NCBI RefSeq assembly: GCF_003846175.1
Contig: NZ_ML123049.1
Location: 822,343-860,851, forward strand
Length of the DNA: 38,509 bases
Direction: 5' to 3'
Source of the DNA: Streptomyces sp. ADI95-17
GTDB lineage: Bacteria; Actinomycetota; Actinomycetes; Streptomycetales; Streptomycetaceae
Shown: piece by piece, positions 16,564 to 24,696 of the stretch
Numbering within the stretch: position 1 is the first letter of the stretch
Layout: each line of letters begins with the position of its first letter
Made by a program: the position numbers and the translations under genes
Notes under the pieces: model-generated
What the model saw: only the letters and a program-made list of their open reading frames with translations
Databases searched by the model: none
What the model was told of the DNA's origin: nothing

Positions 16564-17042
16564 TCCTATTACCTCGATCCAGTCGCAGAAATTTGCGAAG
16601 CAAAGCATGAGTAATGACTGCCGGTTTGCGAAATGACGACGATGATGGATTGGCGCAGCTTTACTGTCGATCATCCGTTCCCTCGCGGCAAGGGCGCCTA
16701 TGAAGCCAGCGGTTCATTCGGCGGCAAATGGGCGCATTCGGGCCGCTGCGGCTGACCCTCGCATCTCGCCGGGGTAGCGGCGGGTAAATATGCCACTGAC
16801 CTGCGGCGAGTGCGGGTGTACCTAGCGGGTTTATGCGACGGGTCACTCTCGTTCCGGCAGAGAAGCCTCGATCGCGCTCGGGCGACATCGATGCAGGTCG
16901 CGGACCGGTCCGTGGTTCTCTTCGGGGGTGGTGAGTGGAGTTGCCGAAATGACCAAATGGCACCACTGAAATCCCCGGGGCACTTTCGCGTTGACGTGCG
17001 GCGCAGGGTATTCACGCGACAGTCCTGCATGTGTGGTTGCGC
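16564..17042. other. Gene-poor interval between the SARP relic and the MFS gene
   Basis: About 480 nt with visibly lower GC than the flanks. Small open frames exist on both strands but none resembles a known protein or shows strong third-position GC. No RNA gene or clear terminator is visible. Confidence 0.4.
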
Positions 17043-17076
17043 GTGCAAGTGAATGGCAATCACCAATCACTTGCAC
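17043..17076. promoter_or_regulatory. Perfect 10-bp inverted repeat before the MFS gene, candidate operator
   Basis: GTGCAAGTGA (17043-17052) and TCACTTGCAC (17067-17076) are separated by 14 nt and end 1 nt before ATG 17078. The position right at the translation start suggests a repressor site or an mRNA hairpin controlling the transporter. The ArsR-type protein encoded downstream is the obvious candidate ligand-responsive regulator. Confidence 0.55.
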
Positions 17077-17077
17077 C

Positions 17078-18346
17078 ATGCTAGCAGCCATGTACCGAGA
17101 ATCCCTCTGGTTCCATCAAGAGTTCCGTCAGCTGTGGGCGGGGCAGACAGTCAGTCAGTTCGGCACGTACGTGGGGCAGACCGTGCTGCCCCTGCTCGCG
17201 GCAACGACGCTGAAGGCGTCGCCGTTCCAGATGGGGGTTCTGACCGCGGCCGGGACAGCCGCCTTCCTCCTGATCGGTTTGCCCACCGGGGTGTTGGTGG
17301 ATCGCGTACGACGAAAGCCTGTGATGCTGACGGCCGACTTCACCCGGGCTGCTTTGCTTCTCACCGTTCCACTTGCCGCCTGGGCCGATGTGTTGACGCT
17401 CACTCAGCTGATCGTGGTGGCTTTGCTCGCCAGTGCGGCCACGGTGCTTTTCGACGTCGCCTACCAGTCCTATCTGCCGTCCTTGGTCGGGCGCGCCCAG
17501 CTCATGGAGGGCAACACCAGGCTTCAGTCGAGTCTTTCCGCCGCTGAGGTCACCGGCCCCGGCGTCGGCGGCGGGCTCGCGCAACTGGTCGGCGGGGCGA
17601 CCGCCGTCCTGACGACATCTGTCAGCTATCTGATCTCCGGCCTTCTGCTGCTCCGTATCAGGACCCCGGAGCCCAAGCCCATGGGCCACGATGGCAATCG
17701 GGTACGCACACAGATGAAGGAGGGGATGGGGTTCGTACTCGGAGAGAAGTCGTTACGGGCCATCACTATCTCCACCGCCCTCTCCAACCTGGCAATCACG
17801 GTTCTGCTGTCGATGCAGATCCTCTTCCTCACGCGGGACCTCGGTCTGACGCCGGGCGCTGTCGGTGCAGTCCTGGCACTGAGCAGTGTGGGCGGGTTGC
17901 TCGGGGCGCTCACCGCCGGTCGCTGCGCCAAGTGGATCGGCCCCGCCCGCGCCATCTGGCTGATCCCGCTGGTCATCTCGCCCGTGGCGCTGGTCGTACC
18001 CCTCGCCGAGCCTGGCCGGCTGACCGTCCTCTGCGTTCTCGGCCTTGCCCTGCGGGCGTACGGCACCACGGTCTTCAACGTTGTCAACGTCAGCTACCGG
18101 CAGGCGATCTGTCCCCGCCGGCTGCTGGGACGGGTCAACGCCACCGTACGTTTCATCACCTGGGGTGCGATGCCCGTGGGCGGTCTGCTGGGCGGTGTCC
18201 TCGGGGGCTGGATCGGCGTCCGGGCCACCCTGTGGGTCTCGTGCTCCGCGCTCGCCCTGACCCCTCTGCCGCTCCTCCTGTCCCCGCTGCGCACCCTGCG
18301 GGAGTTTCCGGCGGTTCAGGAGGAAGAGGTCCCCTCCCGTAGCTGA
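17078..18346 (+). CDS. Major facilitator superfamily transporter
   Basis: A 422-aa, 12-helix-type efflux protein of the MFS_3/enterobactin-exporter-like group. It opens FRQLWAGQTVSQFGTYVGQTVLPLLAA, and the loop 2-3 motif LPTGVLVDRVRRKPVM corresponds to MFS motif A. LPSLVGRAQLMEGNTRLQSSLSAAEVTGPGVGGGLAQL is typical of this group. The start is ATG 17078 or 17090; neither has a ribosome-binding site, and an upstream in-frame codon at 16991 would run through the inverted repeat. A TTA codon at 17753-17755 (Leu226) is rare in Streptomyces and makes translation dependent on the bldA tRNA. Codon use (GCT, TTG, CTT) is less GC-biased than in the neighbours, suggesting transfer. The substrate is unknown. 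Confidence 0.85.
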   Translation: MLAAMYRESLWFHQEFRQLWAGQTVSQFGTYVGQTVLPLLAATTLKASPFQMGVLTAAGTAAFLLIGLPTGVLVDRVRRKPVMLTADFTRAALLLTVPLAAWADVLTLTQLIVVALLASAATVLFDVAYQSYLPSLVGRAQLMEGNTRLQSSLSAAEVTGPGVGGGLAQLVGGATAVLTTSVSYLISGLLLLRIRTPEPKPMGHDGNRVRTQMKEGMGFVLGEKSLRAITISTALSNLAITVLLSMQILFLTRDLGLTPGAVGAVLALSSVGGLLGALTAGRCAKWIGPARAIWLIPLVISPVALVVPLAEPGRLTVLCVLGLALRAYGTTVFNVVNVSYRQAICPRRLLGRVNATVRFITWGAMPVGGLLGGVLGGWIGVRATLWVSCSALALTPLPLLLSPLRTLREFPAVQEEEVPSRS

Positions 18347-18379
18347 GCCGCGTCTTTCACAGGCACGGACGGACGGCGA

Positions 18380-18880
18380 TCACAGGCTCGGGTAGAGGGC
18401 GATGTACACCGCCGTCCGCTCGGTGTCCGGCGCGACGGGATCATGGTCGAACTCCTCGAAGAGCTCATCCAGTCGCCGTTCGTACTCCTCCCGCCGCTCC
18501 GGTGTGAGATCCAGCACGAAGCGGACCTGGTCGACATCCTTCATGTCGAGCTCGCCCGCCTCGGAAAGAAAGGCCTCCAACATCGCCTCGGCGATGGGTT
18601 CTTCGCTCCGGGGTCCCCGGGCCCAGGGGAGGCCCTTGGACCGATAAGGGATCTCCTTGGCACCCCGATTCCCCCGACGAGGGGACTGCGGTTCCAGGAG
18701 CCCCGCATCCACCAGCTTGCGTACGTGGTGAAGTGTGGTCGCCGGATCCCGGCCCAACCGCTCGGCCAGCTCCTTGTTCGTCATAGCCTGCGTGCGCGTG
18801 AGCCGGATGATGCGGAGCCGCACCCCCGATGCGAGGGCGCTCGCTCGAACCTCGGCGGCGTCCCGGCGCTGATTCGTCAT
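18380..18880 (-). CDS. ArsR-type winged-helix transcriptional regulator
   Basis: A 166-aa regulator. An ArsR-like helix-turn-helix lies near the N-terminus (SGVRLRIIRLTRTQAMTNKELAERLGRDPATTLHHVRKLVDAGLLEP), followed by a wing (KEIPYRSKGLPWARG) and an acidic helical C-terminal domain (LTPERREEYERRLDELFEEFDHDPVAPDTERTAVYIALYPSL). The C-terminal domain resembles that of regulators paired with MFS exporters. No metal-binding Cys pair is evident, so a small organic ligand is more likely. It is convergent with the MFS gene, 33 nt apart. An imperfect palindrome (ACACGATCTTGT, 18903-18914) overlaps its -35, suggesting autoregulation. Confidence 0.85.
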   Translation of the reverse strand: MTNQRRDAAEVRASALASGVRLRIIRLTRTQAMTNKELAERLGRDPATTLHHVRKLVDAGLLEPQSPRRGNRGAKEIPYRSKGLPWARGPRSEEPIAEAMLEAFLSEAGELDMKDVDQVRFVLDLTPERREEYERRLDELFEEFDHDPVAPDTERTAVYIALYPSL

Positions 18881-18916
18881 GGCTCGACCCTAAGAGCTCC
18901 TGACACGATCTTGTAA
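18881..18916 (-). promoter_or_regulatory. Leaderless promoter of the ArsR-type gene
   Basis: Minus strand: TTACAA (18916 to 18911), 18-nt spacer, TAGGGT (18892 to 18887), 6 nt, then ATG 18880. There is no Shine-Dalgarno sequence. Confidence 0.6.
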
Positions 18917-19378
18917 CCTCAGGCGCTGCATCGCTGACACATGGCCGCCTACCCGCCCGCGATACTTGGACTATGGACAGCTACGAGGGCACCACGACGC
19001 CTGAGTGGTGGGCCGACCGATCGACGTGCTGATACGGCTCGTTCGAATTCCTCGAAACTGCGGGAGCTGTTCGACGCGCATGCGTACGCGGAGTTCGAAG
19101 AGGTACTGGAGGCACGGGGCTGACCCGTGTCGGAAACCGACTCCGCGGCCTGCTCACGCTGACGAGGGCCAGAACCGCCTGCCAGTTCTCAACCGAGGCA
19201 TCAGGAACAACCACGTCCGGCGGCGACCCCGTCAAATCCGGGTCGAACAAGCTCACTACGTCGTCCCACAACAAGTCGGGCATCACGCCAGGCTGCCCCG
19301 GACCTCACCAGAACGCAGCCCGATTCCCTTGACGAACCCCATAGCGGCACCCCGCGGAGACACGGCCGGAAGAGCCGC
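18917..19378. other. Gene-poor stretch with short coding remnants
   Basis: About 460 nt without an intact gene. A plus-strand frame ends in LRELFDAHAYAEFEEVLEARG at 19123 and looks like the tail of a lost protein, preceded by a stop-broken start (MDSYEGTTTPEWWADRSTC). A minus-strand fragment at 19160-19286 is listed separately. The stretch appears to be a mosaic of deletions. Confidence 0.4.
19160..19286 (-). pseudogene. 5' remnant of a conserved hypothetical gene
   Basis: From ATG 19286 the frame gives LLWDDVVSLFDPDLTGSPPDVVVPDASVENWQAVLALV. This is well-formed, acidic sequence of the kind found at the N-terminus of an uncharacterised Streptomyces protein family, as I remember it. After codon 42 it changes abruptly to Arg/Pro-rich sequence. 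I infer a truncation. The function is unknown. Confidence 0.35.
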
Positions 19379-20932
19379 TCAGTTGGGTCGATTCCGGATA
19401 CCCGTGAGCAGTACGGCAAGACGCTTGCGGGCTGAGCCGCCGTCACCCTCGCCCTGGCGGGCACTGTGCGGGGTGAGGGGACGGGACATGCCCTCCGCGC
19501 CGCTCTGATGGCGCCCCGCACTGTGGTGTGGCCCGGTAGCGGTGGGGGGCACTGCGCGCCGTTCCGGCGTGGGGGAGCCATCCCATGCGCGCGGGGGGAA
19601 GGCCGGATCGTCGGTGACATCCTGTGGAATCGCTTCGTCGGCCGAGGCGGCCCGCAGGAGAGCACTTCTGAGGGGGCGTCCGGAGAGAGCGGCAAGCGAC
19701 TGCTGCTCCGGGGGCCTCCGTTCACGCTGGGCGCGCACCGCTGCGCCGATGATCCACGAGCCGGCCACCGGGGAGATCTGACGCGAGGCGTCTTGTCGTG
19801 CGGCAATGGGCGAGGGGCGGTGGGCGAGGGCCGTGGCGATGCGGTCGCGATCCGCTTCGACACCGACCGGCGGCGCATGGGCCGCGAACCGGGTCCGGCC
19901 GGGGCCGGTGAATTCAGCGGCCGGCCCGATACCGGATCCGACAACTCCGTCGAGACCTGCGGTGTTCCTGGCGAGGGCCTTGTCACTGGTGTTCTTTTCC
20001 CGCTCCAGGCGCAGCTGTTCCTGCAACGCTGCGAGCTCGGATTTCAGTTGTTGATGCCGCTCGGAGAGTTCGTCGTACTTCTTCTTCTGCCGTGTCGTCT
20101 CAACGGCATGCTCGCCGATCAACTTCTCGAACGGACCGCGGTCGGTGAAAGCCATGATGGTGCCCACGAGCTGCTCGCCGTCCCAGACCGGAATGGTGGT
20201 CACATCGGCAGATATCCGGTCACCGGCCTTCGTCCACAGCGCCTGGTCGTGGGCTTGGCACTTGAGCCCGGAGACGAGCGTGGCAGCCAGGGGCGTCTCC
20301 ACGAACGGGTTCGGCTCGCCGTTCGCCGTCGAGTGCAGCACCAGCGGGTGCAGTTCCCTGCCGTCGAGGTCGCTTGCGCGGAAGCCGAGGATGCGCGCGG
20401 CTGCCGGATTGACGAGGACGACCCGCCCCTTGGTGTCGGTGCCGATCAGTCCCTCGGTCGTCGCGCGGAGGATCACTTCGGTCTGCCGCTGGGAACGGAC
20501 AAGCGCGGCTTCTGTGTCGCGTGCGCCGGTGAGATCGCGGACCATGAGCAGGAGCAACTCGTCGTCGGAGTGGTTCCGGCCGGGATCGTGCAGCGCGTGT
20601 CCGGTCTCAAGATTGGTGGTGATCACCTCGGCGGGGAACTCGCCACCATCCGTCCGATGGGCCGTCATCCGGGGCGGGTTGTCGCGTCCCCACCGGATGA
20701 TGTGATCGTCGGCGCCGCGCAGCGTTCCCGAGATCATTCGCGACCCGTGGTCCGGCAGCAGATCGCGCAGCCCGTGTCCGACGAGCGGAGTTCCGGGTGC
20801 CTCGAACATGTCGTGGGCGGCGGCGTTCGCGCTGATGACGGTTCCGTTCCGGTCGATGAGCAGGAGGCCATCGGGAAGGGCGTCGAGTACGGCGGCGAGG
20901 TGCGTCCCGCCTTGGAATGACCTGCTGTTCAC
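19379..20932 (-). CDS. Two-PAS-domain sensor protein with coiled coil and unrecognised tail
   Basis: A 517-aa protein starting at GTG 20932. PAS1 spans about residues 10-135 (VLDALPDGLLLIDRNGTVISANAAAHDMF). PAS2 spans about 150-265 (TEVILRATTEGLIGTDTKGRVVLVNPAAARILGF, ending in VWDGEQLVGTIMAFTD). A strongly heptad-like coiled coil follows at 268-316. Residues 317-517 are Arg/Ala/Pro-rich with no kinase, GGDEF, PP2C or HTH motif. A short VEADRDRIATALAH piece recalls a histidine-kinase-type helix. Either the output domain has been lost by frameshift and the tail is read-through, or this is a signalling adaptor. No membrane segment is present, so it is cytoplasmic. It is the last gene of the decayed zone. 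Confidence 0.7.
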   Translation of the reverse strand: MNSRSFQGGTHLAAVLDALPDGLLLIDRNGTVISANAAAHDMFEAPGTPLVGHGLRDLLPDHGSRMISGTLRGADDHIIRWGRDNPPRMTAHRTDGGEFPAEVITTNLETGHALHDPGRNHSDDELLLLMVRDLTGARDTEAALVRSQRQTEVILRATTEGLIGTDTKGRVVLVNPAAARILGFRASDLDGRELHPLVLHSTANGEPNPFVETPLAATLVSGLKCQAHDQALWTKAGDRISADVTTIPVWDGEQLVGTIMAFTDRGPFEKLIGEHAVETTRQKKKYDELSERHQQLKSELAALQEQLRLEREKNTSDKALARNTAGLDGVVGSGIGPAAEFTGPGRTRFAAHAPPVGVEADRDRIATALAHRPSPIAARQDASRQISPVAGSWIIGAAVRAQRERRPPEQQSLAALSGRPLRSALLRAASADEAIPQDVTDDPAFPPRAWDGSPTPERRAVPPTATGPHHSAGRHQSGAEGMSRPLTPHSARQGEGDGGSARKRLAVLLTGIRNRPN

Positions 20933-21603
20933 GACAGAATTTCCTTCCCGAGTCCGTGTGCCTGGGATCCGTTGTGGACACGCCGCTGTGCGCTTGTCGA
21001 CACAGGTGTGGGTGACATGTGGTGGCGTGGTCGGCAGGCTCCGACAGCAACAACCTAACCCCGTCGCACACCCCGGAAAGGCGGCTCGGACACTGCCCGC
21101 GCCATTCTTACGGATGCCTTAAGCAGGGGATCAGGTTGGGCTAACGACGCTGATGTGCCGCTGCCTCCGAAGCGATACGCAGAAGGCCGCGAGGCGGCAT
21201 TCCCGTGAATGGGTGGGGTGTTGTGTGCCGTCGTCGGCGTACCCGACCCGGTCCGGAAGGAAGTGTCGAGCCGAGCCGACGCGTCACCCGGGTACGCGGA
21301 ACCCCTGGGTGTGCAGCTCATGCCGACTGCCGGTCATATGGATGAGATAGGGGTAGCGAGTCGCAATCGATACCGTTATCGCCCAACAGCGGCGAGAATG
21401 CGACTAATAGAGAGGGAGAGAGGCGCGCTGCCCTTCAGCGACCTGATCGGTTCGGACCGGTCAAAGGCACGGGTGACCGCAATCCGATGTATCCCTCAAG
21501 GTATCCAGAAGAACGGACCGCCGGCTTTCCGAGTGGGCGGGCGCTGGGCAGGCCGCCGCCGATGACCCCGAGGCGGGCATCGCGGGCCGGACCACCCGGT
21601 GCC
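20933..21603. other. 671-nt interval upstream of the PAS gene
   Basis: I see no convincing gene. It holds AGTCGCA (21359-21365) and TGCGACT (21399-21405) as 7-bp inverted arms 33 nt apart, with a smaller CGATA/TATCG pair between them. These may be regulatory. The purine-rich AT-containing stretch at 21340-21425 is lower in GC than its surroundings. Confidence 0.35.
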
Positions 21604-22467
21604 TCATCGCTCCTTGAGCGCCGCAGGTTCGCCCTCGGCGCGCGGCCGCACCTCGGCCATCTCGCCCCAGACGATCATCCGGTACGTACTCGTGAACTCC
21701 GGTGTGCAGGTCGTCAGTGTGATGTAGCGGCCCGGTTCGGTGAATCCCGAGTCGGCGGGAACCGGGTCGAGGACGGCGATGTTCTTCGGTGTGGTCTGCG
21801 GCAGGATGCTCGCCATCTTGTACACGTAGTACGTGTCGTGCGTCTCGACGACGATCGGGTCGCCCGGCTTGAGATGGTTGATGTACCGCAACGGCTCACC
21901 GTGCGTGTTGCGATGTCCGGCGATCCCGAAGTTCCCCGTCTTCGCCCCGGGCATCGCAGTGGGGATGCTGGCCTTGTCGTAGTGGCCGACCATGCCCCGG
22001 TCCAGGACCTTGGTCTTGCTGATGCCCTCCGCGATCGGCGCGACCACGTCCAGCTTGGGTATGTGCAGGATCGCGAAGCCCTGACCCGGTTCGAACGTGT
22101 CCCGTCCGCTCGCGCCGTCCGCCCAGTCACGCTCCAGCTCGCGACGGGCGCTGCCCGTGATGCTGTGGGCGCGTACGTTCGACCACCACAGCTGATACGA
22201 GGTGAAGAGCAGCATCAACACGCCTGTGGTGATGAGGACTTCGCCGCCCACCCGGCCCGCGATCGTGGCGACACCGGGCTTCTGCGCCCGTGCGGCCCGC
22301 CGGGCCTCGACGCGCGTCATGGGAGCCGGGGGAGCGAGTGGGGTGCGGGACCTGGGCGAGGCATGTCGTTTCGCGGTGCGTCTCGGGGACGGCGCGGTGT
22401 GCCGCCCGGCCCGCTTCGCGGCCTTGCGGCGCGCGGCCCGCCCGCCCTCGGGCACCGGCCCCGTCAT
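21604..22467 (-). CDS. Class E sortase
   Basis: A 287-aa membrane-anchored transpeptidase that links sorted surface proteins to the peptidoglycan. It has a long basic cytoplasmic N-terminus (1-75), a single transmembrane helix (about 78-95) and the sortase beta-barrel. The catalytic triad is visible: His185 in GIAGHRNTHGEP, Cys254 in LTTCTPEF and Arg263 in STYRMIVWG. Streptomyces class E sortases use an LAxTG signal and attach chaplins and other proteins. No substrate gene with such a motif is visible nearby. ATG 22467 is used; Met50 is an alternative start. It is monocistronic, with no gene upstream on the same strand for over 700 nt. Confidence 0.88.
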   Translation of the reverse strand: MTGPVPEGGRAARRKAAKRAGRHTAPSPRRTAKRHASPRSRTPLAPPAPMTRVEARRAARAQKPGVATIAGRVGGEVLITTGVLMLLFTSYQLWWSNVRAHSITGSARRELERDWADGASGRDTFEPGQGFAILHIPKLDVVAPIAEGISKTKVLDRGMVGHYDKASIPTAMPGAKTGNFGIAGHRNTHGEPLRYINHLKPGDPIVVETHDTYYVYKMASILPQTTPKNIAVLDPVPADSGFTEPGRYITLTTCTPEFTSTYRMIVWGEMAEVRPRAEGEPAALKER

Positions 22468-23203
22468 GCCGTGGCCTTCGACACGGCCGGCCGGCGAGGA
22501 GAGACGCGGCCGGCGCGCGGGAGAAGCCGGATCACCGGTCGTTCACCGTCGTACCGTGGGTGAATCCTGCCGCCGACGCAACCGAAATCGGCGCTTGACG
22601 CCATGGATTTCCTGGCAGAAGTCGTCCTGTCCGGTCGTGCATGACTTCCTTGGTTCCTGATCCTGTTCATTTGCCGGAGTGCCGCCCGCCGATTCCTGAG
22701 AAGCGTTCTGCCACGGGTCGGAAGAGATGCGGGGGCTCGCGGACGGCGCAGTCGGCGATTCCTGATGGCTCGTCGGCCGCCGGCTGCCGACGATATCCGA
22801 TTCTGCCGCGTCAAGTTCACCCCGGTCCAGCCGCTTCGGGGACGTACCGAGAATTGGGCTGTGATGTGCGGGGCGATGCTTATTTGATCCGAAAGCGAGA
22901 TTCAAGAGAACCTTAAGGATCTCCTGATTGGCCGCCGGCCGCGTTCGGACGAATCCTGATCCGCCGGGTCCGATTCCGCGGAAACCCGCCACCGTCCCGA
23001 AACTCGATGCAGTTCAGGAGCAGGGGTGCGGCCCGGTGCGCAGGCGTCGAGGCCCTAGCCCCGGGCCATCGTGGACAAGCGGCTTGTCGAGTGTGATCCG
23101 CTTCTGGACGAGGTCGCCCGACTCGTCGGCCGTGACGGCCCGGCTCGACGTCGATGTCGGATTCTCGCCAGCTCCCGGGTGCCGGGTGACCGATGCTTGA
23201 GGC
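22468..23203. other. 736-nt interval without a recognisable gene
   Basis: Third-position GC bias is weak in all frames. A minus-strand frame 22543-22992 (Ser/Gln/Glu-rich) and another ending in an ATGA overlap with the sortase start (22464-22820, Arg-rich) are open, but neither resembles a protein. A minus-strand promoter-like pair (TTGAAT, 17 nt, TAAGCA) lies around 22880-22905 and could drive a leader for the sortase gene. Confidence 0.35.
23074..23088. promoter_or_regulatory. Palindrome upstream of the Ada-AlkA gene
   Basis: GACAAG (23074-23079) and CTTGTC (23083-23088) flank CGG, 115 nt before the ATG. It is a candidate regulatory site only. Confidence 0.3.
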
Positions 23204-24676
23204 ATGCACACCGACACCGAGCGCTGCGTGCGGGCCGTCCGTTCCAAGGACGCCCGCTTCGACGGCTGGTTCTTCACGGCGGTCCTGACCACCCGGATCT
23301 ACTGCCGCCCCAGCTGCCCGGCCGTGCCGCCCAAGGTCGAGAACATGACCTTCTACCCCAGCGCCGCAGCCTGCCAGCAGGCCGGGTTCCGGGCCTGCAA
23401 ACGGTGCCGGCCCGACACCAGCCCCGGCTCCCCGGAGTGGAACGCCAGGGCCGACTCCGTCGCCCGCGCGATGCGGCTCATCCGGGACGGTGTCGTCGAC
23501 CGCGAGGGCGTCCCCGGGCTCGCCGCCCGACTCGGCTACTCGGCCCGGCAGATCGAACGCCAGCTGCTCGCCGAGCTCGGCGCCGGCCCGCTCGCCCTGG
23601 CCCGCGCACAGCGCGCCCAGACCGCCCGACTGCTCATCGAGACGACCGGACTCCCCATGGCGGAAGTCGCGTTCGCCGCCGGGTTCTCCTCGATCCGCAC
23701 CTTCAACGACACCGTCCGCCAGGTCTTCGCGCTCGCCCCGGGCGAGCTGCGCAGCCGCGCCACCCGGTCCCGGACGCCGCCGGCCACCCCGGGCGTGATC
23801 GCACTGCGGCTGCCCTACCGCGCCCCGCTCAACCCCAGCAACCTCTTCGGCCACCTGGCCGCGACCGCCGTCCCCGGCGTCGAGGAGTGGCGCGACGGCG
23901 CCTACCGCCGCACCCTCTCCCTGCGGTACGGGCACGGCATCGTCAGCCTCACCCCGCACCCCGACCATATCGCCGCCCGGCTCTCCCTCACCGACCCCCG
24001 CGATCTCACCCTCGCGATCAGCCGCTGCCGCTGGCTGCTCGACCTGGACGCCGACCCGGAGGCCGTCGACGAGCAGCTGAACGCGGATCCGCTGCTCGCC
24101 CCACTGGTCCGCAAGGCACCGGGCCGACGCGTGCCGCGTACCGTGGACGGCGCGGAGTTCGCCGTACGGGCGGTGCTCGGCCAGCAGGTCTCGACCGCCG
24201 CCGCCCGCACCCACGCGGCCCGGCTGGTCCGCGCGCACGGCCTGCCGGTCGATGACCCGGACGGCGGCCTCACCCACCTCTTCCCGGACCCCGGGGCACT
24301 TGCCGGGCTCGACCCGGAACAGCTCGCGCTGCCGCGCAGCCGCCGGACCACCCTCACCACCCTCGTCGGCGCACTCGCCGACGGAACGCTGCGCCTGGGC
24401 ACCGACACCGACTGGGAGCAGGCGCGGGCCGAACTGACCGCACTGCCCGGCTTCGGCCCCTGGACCGTGGAGGTGATCGCGATGCGGGCGCTCGGCGACC
24501 CGGACGCCTTCCTCCCCACCGACCTCGGCATCCGGCGCGCCGCGGAGGAGCTCGGCCTGCCCTCGACACCCGCGGCGCTCACCGCCCGCGCGGCCGCCTG
24601 GCGCCCCTGGCGGGCTTACGCGGTCCAGTACCTGTGGACCGTGGACGACCACCCCATCAACCACCTGCCCACCTGA
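23204..24676 (+). CDS. alkA: Ada-AlkA fusion: methylphosphotriester sensor plus 3-methyladenine DNA glycosylase
   Basis: A 490-aa three-part protein. Residues 1-75 are the Ada zinc domain, with Cys34 and Cys38 (IYCRPSCPA) and Cys65 and Cys68 (ACKRC). Cys34 matches the E. coli Ada Cys38 that accepts a methyl group from DNA phosphotriesters. Residues 80-190 are an AraC-type double helix-turn-helix (LAARLGYSARQIERQL; MAEVAFAAGFSSIRTFNDTVRQVF). From 195 on is AlkA: the glycosylase fold with LPGFGPWTVEVIAMRALGDPDAFLPTDLG, where Asp440 is the catalytic residue. It can sense alkylation, activate transcription and excise alkylated bases, as in the AdaA-AlkA fusions of mycobacteria. ogt follows at 20 nt, so the two form an adaptive-response operon. 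Confidence 0.92.
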   Translation: MHTDTERCVRAVRSKDARFDGWFFTAVLTTRIYCRPSCPAVPPKVENMTFYPSAAACQQAGFRACKRCRPDTSPGSPEWNARADSVARAMRLIRDGVVDREGVPGLAARLGYSARQIERQLLAELGAGPLALARAQRAQTARLLIETTGLPMAEVAFAAGFSSIRTFNDTVRQVFALAPGELRSRATRSRTPPATPGVIALRLPYRAPLNPSNLFGHLAATAVPGVEEWRDGAYRRTLSLRYGHGIVSLTPHPDHIAARLSLTDPRDLTLAISRCRWLLDLDADPEAVDEQLNADPLLAPLVRKAPGRRVPRTVDGAEFAVRAVLGQQVSTAAARTHAARLVRAHGLPVDDPDGGLTHLFPDPGALAGLDPEQLALPRSRRTTLTTLVGALADGTLRLGTDTDWEQARAELTALPGFGPWTVEVIAMRALGDPDAFLPTDLGIRRAAEELGLPSTPAALTARAAAWRPWRAYAVQYLWTVDDHPINHLPT

Positions 24677-24696
24677 GAGAGCCGGGAAGTCCAGCC

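Noticed and set aside
16698..17066. Minus-strand frames between the SARP relic and the MFS gene
   Set aside because: Cys/Arg/His-rich, no homology-like segments and no start signals.
22543..22992. Minus-strand 149-codon Ser/Gln/Glu-rich frame upstream of the sortase
   Set aside because: No ribosome-binding site, signal peptide or recognised motif; third-position GC bias is weak. Kept only as a note on the interval.
23014..23292. Minus-strand 92-codon frame across the Ada-AlkA start
   Set aside because: Overlaps a certain gene and a likely regulatory region, and resembles no known family.
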